Assembly: GCA_016870695.1 (NCBI GenBank)
Contig: VGAV01000075.1
Coordinates: forward strand, 1-8,918
Source of the DNA: Actinomycetota bacterium
GTDB lineage: Bacteria > Actinomycetota > Actinomycetes > Actinomycetales > Microbacteriaceae
Length of the DNA: 8,918 nt
Direction of reading: 5' to 3'
Of this stretch, positions 4,860-8,918 are shown in pieces. The stretch's first letter is position 1; every line of letters begins with the position of its first letter. Below the pieces are notes generated by a model, which had not been told where the DNA came from, did not search any database, and was given only the letters and a program-made list of their open reading frames with translations. Both the position numbers and the translations under genes were made by a program.

Positions 4860-6155
4860 TCAGAGCGAGGAGGTGTCGTGGCCCTTCGGGAGCGCGACCG
4901 ACAGCCCGCCGGAGATGATGCGGGTGTAGATGCGCGTCGCCTCGCCGAACTCGTCGCCGTCGAGCTCGATCGGCTGGGCCGGGGACGTCGCGAGCTCGAT
5001 GCCGTCGCCGCGCAGGTAGCGGACCGAGGTGTCGCGACGACGCTCGAGCACGCGTCGGCCCGCGCGGAAGCGGCGCAGGACGGAGTTGTCCCACACGATG
5101 CTCCGCCAGACGCCCAGCCAGCCCAGCATGCCGCTCGGCTGGATCACGGCCACGTCGAGGCGGCCGTCGGCCACGGACGCGTCGGGGATCAGCGCCACGC
5201 CGCCCTGCAGCGCGCCGCAGTTCGCGAACAGCACGCTCTGCACCTTCGCCGAGTGCAGGCGGTGGCCGTTGAGCTGGTACATCACGCGGAACGGCTTAGC
5301 GGAGACGAGCGACCGCGCCGCACCGTCGACGTAGGCGACCCAGCCCACCTGCTTCTTGAGGTCGGACCGCGTGTTCTGGATCATCGCGGCATCCAGGCCG
5401 ATGCCGGCCATGACCGAGAAGCCGTGCTCCTCGACCTCGCCGTCCGCGCGGCGGATCCGGGCCAGTCCCGTATCGATGGGGAGGATGTCGCCGTCGAACG
5501 TGGCGCGGATCATCGCATCCGTGTCCGTCAGCGGCAGATTGAGGTTGCGGGCGAGCAGGTTCCCCGTGCCGCTCGGCACGATCGTGAGGGGCACGCCCGA
5601 CGAGGTCAGCGCCTCGGCCACCGCACGCACCGTGCCATCGCCGCCGGCTGCGAGGACGGCATCCACCTCCTCCTCCAGCGCGGCGCGCGCCGCGTCGTCG
5701 CCGAGGTCGTCGACGGTCGTCTCGTAGAAGAGGGGCTCGGCCCAGCCCGCCGCGGCGGCCAGCTCGGCCACGCGGGCGCGCAGTTGCTCGGGCTCGACCT
5801 TGGTGGGGTTGTAGATGAGGGCGGCGCGCTTCTTCTCGGTGGGCTCCGCGTCCATCGGGGCCTCGTCGCCGTCGGACGAGACGCGCTTGGCCTCACCGGA
5901 GCTGTCATCCGAGGTGTCGGGCTCGACATCCTCCGGCTGGCGGATGACGTCGTCGGGCTCGGCCGCCTGCTTCGGATCCGGCGCCCCCTCGGAGGCGTCG
6001 TCACCGGCGCCGTCGCGCAGGGAGGATGCCTCGAAGTCCTCGCCCGACCCCTCCGCCGCGGCGGCGTCATGGTGCGCCCCCGGGGAAGCGGGGGCGGTCG
6101 AAGCGTCTTCGTCGGGGGATGCCGCGTCGTCGCGCGAGTCGTCAGAACCGGCCAT
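4860..6155 (-). CDS. Diacylglycerol/sphingosine kinase-like lipid kinase with acidic N-terminal extension
   Basis: A 431-aa protein of the DAGK catalytic-domain family (DgkB/YegS-like), which phosphorylates diacylglycerol or a related lipid with ATP at the membrane face. The catalytic part starts at about residue 108. It contains ALIYNPTKV (112-120), the nucleotide-binding GGDGTVR (171-177), PSGTGNLLARN (194-204), and the C-terminal blocks VADGRLDV (328-335) and IELDGDEFGE (396-405). These are all in family order, so it should be active. The first ~105 residues are unusual: low-complexity, rich in Asp, Glu, Ser, Ala and Pro, hence probably disordered. The ATG at 6153-6155 is supported by TATGGT exactly 6 bases upstream. 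An internal ATG at Met101 would give a tail-less kinase, but it has no such signal. The true lipid substrate is unknown; it is divergent from serS and upstream of phr. Confidence 0.92.
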   Translation of the reverse strand: MAGSDDSRDDAASPDEDASTAPASPGAHHDAAAAEGSGEDFEASSLRDGAGDDASEGAPDPKQAAEPDDVIRQPEDVEPDTSDDSSGEAKRVSSDGDEAPMDAEPTEKKRAALIYNPTKVEPEQLRARVAELAAAAGWAEPLFYETTVDDLGDDAARAALEEEVDAVLAAGGDGTVRAVAEALTSSGVPLTIVPSGTGNLLARNLNLPLTDTDAMIRATFDGDILPIDTGLARIRRADGEVEEHGFSVMAGIGLDAAMIQNTRSDLKKQVGWVAYVDGAARSLVSAKPFRVMYQLNGHRLHSAKVQSVLFANCGALQGGVALIPDASVADGRLDVAVIQPSGMLGWLGVWRSIVWDNSVLRRFRAGRRVLERRRDTSVRYLRGDGIELATSPAQPIELDGDEFGEATRIYTRIISGGLSVALPKGHDTSSL

Positions 6156-6167
6156 GGCTCCACCATA
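6156..6167 (-). promoter_or_regulatory. Leaderless -10 promoter element of the lipid kinase gene
   Basis: On the minus strand TATGGT (6167-6162) fits TANNNT and is followed by exactly 6 bases (GGAGCC) before the ATG. It supports the long form of the kinase, with its acidic tail, as the genuine product. The GGAG could also act as a weak ribosome site. Confidence 0.65.
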
Positions 6168-6243
6168 GGGCGGGCGCGCGGCGGGGCACGGGCGGTGTCG
6201 CGGGGGTTGACGGCACCCCTGCGGAGTCCCCACGGGCGGGCGG

Positions 6244-6269
6244 CGCGCCCGGACGACGCGCCCGGACGG
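6244..6269. repeat. Two tandem 13-bp repeats upstream of serS
   Basis: CGCGCCCGGACGA (6244-6256) is followed directly by CGCGCCCGGACGG (6257-6269), matching at 12 of 13 positions. The pair ends 27 bases before the serS -10 hexamer, just upstream of where a -35 box would be. It could be a direct-repeat binding site, or simple slippage in GC-rich DNA. The rest of the 153-base gap between the divergent genes shows nothing else clear. Confidence 0.5.
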
Positions 6270-6296
6270 GGCGGGGAGTGCGTCCGCACCCGCCCC

Positions 6297-6308
6297 TAGG
6301 ATGGACGC
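6297..6308 (+). promoter_or_regulatory. Leaderless -10 promoter element of serS
   Basis: TAGGAT (6297-6302) fits TANNNT and is followed by exactly 6 bases before GTG 6309. A leaderless transcript leaves no room for a T-box or other leader control of this synthetase gene. No clear -35 box is visible. Confidence 0.7.
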
Positions 6309-7574
6309 GTGATCGACCTGACTCTGCTGCGTGAAGATCCCGAGCTCGTGAAGCGCTCCCAGATCGCCCGCGGCGAGTCGTCCGAGTCGGTCGACGCCGC
6401 GCTCGCCGCCGACCGCGACCGCCGGGCGGCCATCACCGCCTTCGAGGAGCTGCGGGCGGCGCAGAACGCCCACGGCAAGCGGGTCGCGCAGGCCCCGAAG
6501 GACGAGAAGTCGGCTCTCGTCGCCGAGGCCAAGCAGCTCAGCGAGCAGGTCAAGAACGCCCAGCACGCCGTCGCCGAGGCCGAGGCCGCGGCGGACGCCG
6601 CCCTCGCGAAGATCGAGAACATCGTCCTCGAGGGCGTCCCGGCCGGCGGCGAAGAGGCCTTCATCACCCTGCGGACGCACGGCGAGATCCCCGCCTTCGA
6701 CTTCGAGCCGCTCGACCACCTCGCGCTCGGCGAGAAGCTCGGCGCGATCGACATGGAGCGCGGCACCAAGGTGTCGGGCAGCCGCTTCTACTTCCTCACC
6801 GGCATCGGCGCGCGCCTCGAGCTGGCGCTGATGACCCTCGCGCTCGACCGTGCGCTGCAGGCCGGGTTCACCCCGATGATCCCGCCGACCCTCGTGCGCC
6901 CGGAGGTCATGCGGGGCACCGGCTTCCTCGGACAGCACGCCGACGAGGTGTACCACCTCGACAAGGAGGACCTCTACCTCGTCGGGACGAGCGAGGTGCC
7001 TCTCGCCGGATACCACATGGGCGAGATCCTCGACCTGGAGCGCGGCGCCAAGCGCTACGCCGGCTGGTCCACCTGCTACCGCAGCGAGGCCGGCTCGTAC
7101 GGCAAGGACACCCGCGGCATCATCCGCGTGCACCAGTTCAACAAGCTGGAGATGTTCGTCTACGCCGACCCGGCCGACGCCGAGGCCGAGCACGACCGTC
7201 TCGTCGAGATGCAGGAGCGGATGCTGCAGGACCTCGGCCTGTCGTACCGCGTCATCGACGTGGCGGCCGGCGACCTGGGCTCCAGCGCCGCGCGCAAGTT
7301 CGACATCGAGGCGTGGGTCCCGACGCAGGACGCGTACCGGGAGCTGACGAGCACCTCGAACTGCACCACCTACCAGGCGCGGCGCCTCGACGTCCGCCAC
7401 CGTCCGGACGGCGGCAAGACGCAGCCGGTCGCGACGCTGAACGGCACCCTCGCCACGACGCGCTGGATCGTCGCGCTCCTCGAGACGCACCAGCGGGCCG
7501 ACGGGTCGGTGACGGTCCCGGAGGTGCTGCGGCCGTACCTGGGCGGGCTCGAGGTCATGGAGCCGGTCGCGTGA
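6309..7574 (+). CDS. serS: Seryl-tRNA synthetase
   Basis: A 421-aa class II synthetase that charges tRNA-Ser (and tRNA-Sec where present) with serine in the cytosol. Residues 1 to about 105 form the long-helix N-terminal arm, an antiparallel coiled coil that grips the long variable arm of tRNA-Ser; it is rich in Ala, Glu and Lys. The class II core follows: motif 1 near [13 protein letters not shown] (189-201), the serine-pocket TSE (227-229), motif 2 in [14 protein letters not shown] (257-270) and QFNKLEMF (276-283), [10 protein letters not shown] (350-359), and motif 3 [19 protein letters not shown] (377-395), a form I associate with actinobacterial enzymes. Length is typical. The GTG at 6309 begins the canonical [10 protein letters not shown]. 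It overlaps the HAD gene by 4 bases (GTGA), so the two are translated from one message. Confidence 0.98.
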   Translation: MIDLTLLREDPELVKRSQIARGESSESVDAALAADRDRRAAITAFEELRAAQNAHGKRVAQAPKDEKSALVAEAKQLSEQVKNAQHAVAEAEAAADAALAKIENIVLEGVPAGGEEAFITLRTHGEIPAFDFEPLDHLALGEKLGAIDMERGTKVSGSRFYFLTGIGARLELALMTLALDRALQAGFTPMIPPTLVRPEVMRGTGFLGQHADEVYHLDKEDLYLVGTSEVPLAGYHMGEILDLERGAKRYAGWSTCYRSEAGSYGKDTRGIIRVHQFNKLEMFVYADPADAEAEHDRLVEMQERMLQDLGLSYRVIDVAAGDLGSSAARKFDIEAWVPTQDAYRELTSTSNCTTYQARRLDVRHRPDGGKTQPVATLNGTLATTRWIVALLETHQRADGSVTVPEVLRPYLGGLEVMEPVA

Positions 7575-8467
7575 CCCGCGAGGCCGCCCTGCCCGAGACG
7601 GGCGACGTCGACGTCGCCCCGAAGCAAGAGGCGGCCGACGTCGTCGACGAGCTCGCCGACGCGTCCGTCGGGCGCATGCTCATCGCGCTCGACATCGACG
7701 GCACCGTGCTCCTCGAGGACGACACGCTGAGCCCCGGCATCGTCGAGGCCGTCGCGCACGCGCAGGACGCCGGCCACGAGGTGATGCTCGCCACCGGTCG
7801 CAGCTGGGACAGCACCCACCCGATCATGTCCCGCCTCGGCATCCGTCCCGAGTACGCCGTGTGCTCGAACGGCGCCATCGTCATGCGACGTGTCGGAGAC
7901 GGGGATGCCGCGGGCTACGAGCGCGCGCACGTGGAGACGTTCGACCCGACCGAGGTCCTGACGCTGCTGGGCGAGCACCTGGGGGACGCGCACTTCCTCG
8001 TCGAGCTGCCGGACGGCAAGCGGCTCTTCACCGAGTACCTCGACGACTGGAACCTGCACGACGCCGACCAGGTGAGCTTCGCGGAGCTGTCCGCGCAGCC
8101 GGTCTGCCGCGTGGTCGTCGTCGCACCGGAGCAGACCGACCAGGACTTCCTCCAGCTCGTCGAGCGGATCGGCCTCAGCCAGGTCTCGTACGCGATCGGA
8201 TGGACGGCCTGGCTCGACATCGCCCCGCAGGGCGTCGACAAGTCGACCGCGCTCGAGCGGGTCCGCGCGTGGTTGGACGTCGCGCCGGACCGCGTGCTGG
8301 TCATGGGCGACGGGCGCAACGACATCGAGATGATGCAGTGGGCCGTCCGCAACGGCGGCCGCGCGATCGCCATGCACCAGGGACCGCCGGAGGTTCACGC
8401 CGCCGCGGGCGAGGTCGGTCTGTCGGTCGGCGACGGCGGCGTCGCGGCGGTGCTCCGCGCGCTCTGA
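7571..8467 (+). CDS. Cof-type HAD-IIB family phosphatase
   Basis: A 298-aa haloacid dehalogenase-superfamily hydrolase, expected to dephosphorylate a small metabolite such as a sugar phosphate or nucleotide with Mg2+. All four motifs are present, numbered from GTG 7571: DIDGT (41-45, nucleophile Asp41 and acid Asp43), ATGR (74-77, Thr75), Lys224 in GVDKSTA, and [10 protein letters not shown] (246-255, Asp247 and Asp251 for metal). A C2-type cap lies between motifs II and III (about 100-210). The start is GTG 7571-7573, overlapping the serS TGA in the sequence GTGA. This coupled start gives a 35-residue acidic leader before the core; Met36 (ATG at 7676) would give a bare HAD domain. The substrate is unknown. 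The link to serS may only reflect shared expression. Confidence 0.93.
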   Translation: MTREAALPETGDVDVAPKQEAADVVDELADASVGRMLIALDIDGTVLLEDDTLSPGIVEAVAHAQDAGHEVMLATGRSWDSTHPIMSRLGIRPEYAVCSNGAIVMRRVGDGDAAGYERAHVETFDPTEVLTLLGEHLGDAHFLVELPDGKRLFTEYLDDWNLHDADQVSFAELSAQPVCRVVVVAPEQTDQDFLQLVERIGLSQVSYAIGWTAWLDIAPQGVDKSTALERVRAWLDVAPDRVLVMGDGRNDIEMMQWAVRNGGRAIAMHQGPPEVHAAAGEVGLSVGDGGVAAVLRAL

Positions 8468-8509
8468 CCCGCCGGATTGCCCTCACCCGCGGGGAGGTGC
8501 CGCCGGGTC
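8466..8509 (+). terminator. Possible terminator of the serS-HAD operon
   Basis: Bases 8466-8475 can pair with 8500-8509 (9 of 10 pairs, one mismatch), enclosing an inner CCTC/GAGG stem (8481-8484 with 8494-8497). The structure overlaps the HAD stop codon and has no U-run. In GC-rich DNA such pairing is easy, so this is tentative; the palindrome at 8536-8604 is an alternative end signal. Confidence 0.35.
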
Positions 8510-8535
8510 GCGGCTGTGCCGCGTGGCATCCCTAT

Positions 8536-8604
8536 CCAGTAAACGCCCTCGTGCGGTGGACACGCCCTGACACGGCGTTTCCCCCACGCCAGAGCGTTTA
8601 CTGG
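8536..8604. repeat. Long intergenic palindrome with nested and alternative stems
   Basis: CCAGTAAACGCCCT (8536-8549) pairs with AGAGCGTTTACTGG (8591-8604) at 13 of 14 positions. Inside lie GTGG/CCAC (8556-8559 with 8584-8587) and ACGCC/GGCGT (8562-8566 with 8574-8578). An internal GGCGTTT (8574-8580) can also pair with AAACGCC (8541-8547), so two right-hand half-sites compete for one left half. The A+T-containing AAACG core is unusual in this GC-rich context. The element sits between convergent genes, 13 bases from the stop of the next one. It may be a bidirectional terminator or a dispersed REP-like repeat. Confidence 0.75.
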
Positions 8605-8617
8605 GGAGGAGCGGGGG

Positions 8618-8918
8618 TCAGCGGGGGCTGATGTCCGCCCAGAGGCCGCGCGTCGTGGCCTTCAGCAGCTGGGCGTCGGGGCGTTCGAGCGCGGGGAGGC
8701 TGCGGTTGAGGGCGGCGCGGGAGGCGTCCCGGAGGTCGTCCGTGTGCTGTGGCGCCGTCGCCGCGAGCGAGGCGAGGCATTTCTGCAGCCTTATCTGTAC
8801 TTCGATGAAGGAGCCACCGTCGCGGGCGAGGGGGCGGAACGCATCCGCCAGCAGGTCGGCCATCGTGGGCGCGGGAACGTAGACGTGGGGGTAGCGGATA
8901 TCACCGGGTTCCTCGGCC
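8618..8918 (-). CDS. 3' part of an unidentified gene, possibly DUF2254-like membrane protein tail
   Basis: The C-terminal 99 residues of a minus-strand gene; the frame is open to the right window edge and ends at TGA (8620-8618). The fragment starts within EEPGDIRYPHVYVPAPTM and continues into a helical region with LADAFRPLARDGG and VQIRLQKCLASLAA, ending TRGLWADISPR. An internal ATG (8861-8863) is unlikely to be the start because the coding pattern continues upstream of it. The order of a short strand ending in PAPT, then LLADAF, then a helix-rich tail reminds me of the cytoplasmic end of DUF2254 membrane proteins. This is a weak resemblance and the domain's membrane part would lie outside the window. 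It converges on the serS-HAD operon. Confidence 0.7.
   Translation of the reverse strand, partial: AEEPGDIRYPHVYVPAPTMADLLADAFRPLARDGGSFIEVQIRLQKCLASLAATAPQHTDDLRDASRAALNRSLPALERPDAQLLKATTRGLWADISPR

Noticed and set aside
3422..4918. A 498-codon plus-strand open frame opposite phr
   Set aside because: It mirrors the photolyase gene, has Arg/Val/Pro-rich composition without motifs, and the other strand carries a complete, recognisable photolyase.
6168..6190. Possible G-quadruplex in the kinase-serS gap
   Set aside because: One loop is 8 bases, outside the usual limit, and G-runs are expected at this base composition.
4860..7490. A continuous 876-codon minus-strand open frame covering the lipid kinase gene and most of serS
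   Set aside because: Only 4860-6155 is the kinase. The upstream part is antisense to serS and reads as low-complexity Arg/Val/Leu/Gly sequence with no domain; long open antisense frames are expected at this GC content.
1..8918. tRNA, rRNA, CRISPR array, insertion sequence, prophage or defence genes
   Set aside because: No cloverleaf, spaced repeat array, transposase, integrase or phage-type gene was seen; base and codon use are even across the window, with no sign of recent transfer.

Overview
The window is chromosomal DNA of very high GC (codon third positions are almost always G or C) from an actinobacterium. The gene content, protein lineage features and leaderless promoter style fit Microbacteriaceae, most likely Microbacterium or a close relative. 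That placement is inferred by eye; no database search was run. The region looks like ordinary core genome. I see no mobile element, tRNA, rRNA or CRISPR array.

Layout, left to right: the 3' end of an unidentified plus-strand gene with a strong hairpin terminator; an intergenic stretch with a large inverted repeat and a G-quadruplex-type tract; pheA (prephenate dehydratase, +); convergent to it, a luciferase-like flavin-dependent oxidoreductase (-); divergent from that, a 91-aa protein of unknown function (+) and an Asp23/Gls24-family protein (+), closed by a bidirectional terminator; then phr (class I photolyase, -) and, upstream of it on the same strand, a diacylglycerol/lipid kinase family protein with a long acidic N-terminal tail (-); divergent from the kinase, serS (seryl-tRNA synthetase, +), whose stop codon overlaps the start of a Cof-type HAD phosphatase (+); a second large palindrome; and finally the 3' part of a minus-strand gene that runs off the window.

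The genes serve separate housekeeping or stress roles: phenylalanine synthesis, serine tRNA charging, phosphometabolite hydrolysis, lipid phosphorylation, light-driven DNA repair and cell-envelope stress. Only serS and the HAD gene show clear translational coupling.

The most notable signals are not genes. (1) Five start codons (pheA, the 91-aa gene, phr, the lipid kinase and serS) each lie exactly 6 nt downstream of a TANNNT hexamer, implying leaderless mRNAs; the Asp23 gene instead has a leader and a strong Shine-Dalgarno. (2) The heptamer GGATGCC/GGCATCC occurs 16 times, where about 2 are expected by base composition, and it forces unusual A/T-ending codons. (3) Two unrelated long intergenic palindromes (203-259 and 8536-8604) look like dispersed repeat elements or structured RNA. 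I found no convincing new multi-gene system.
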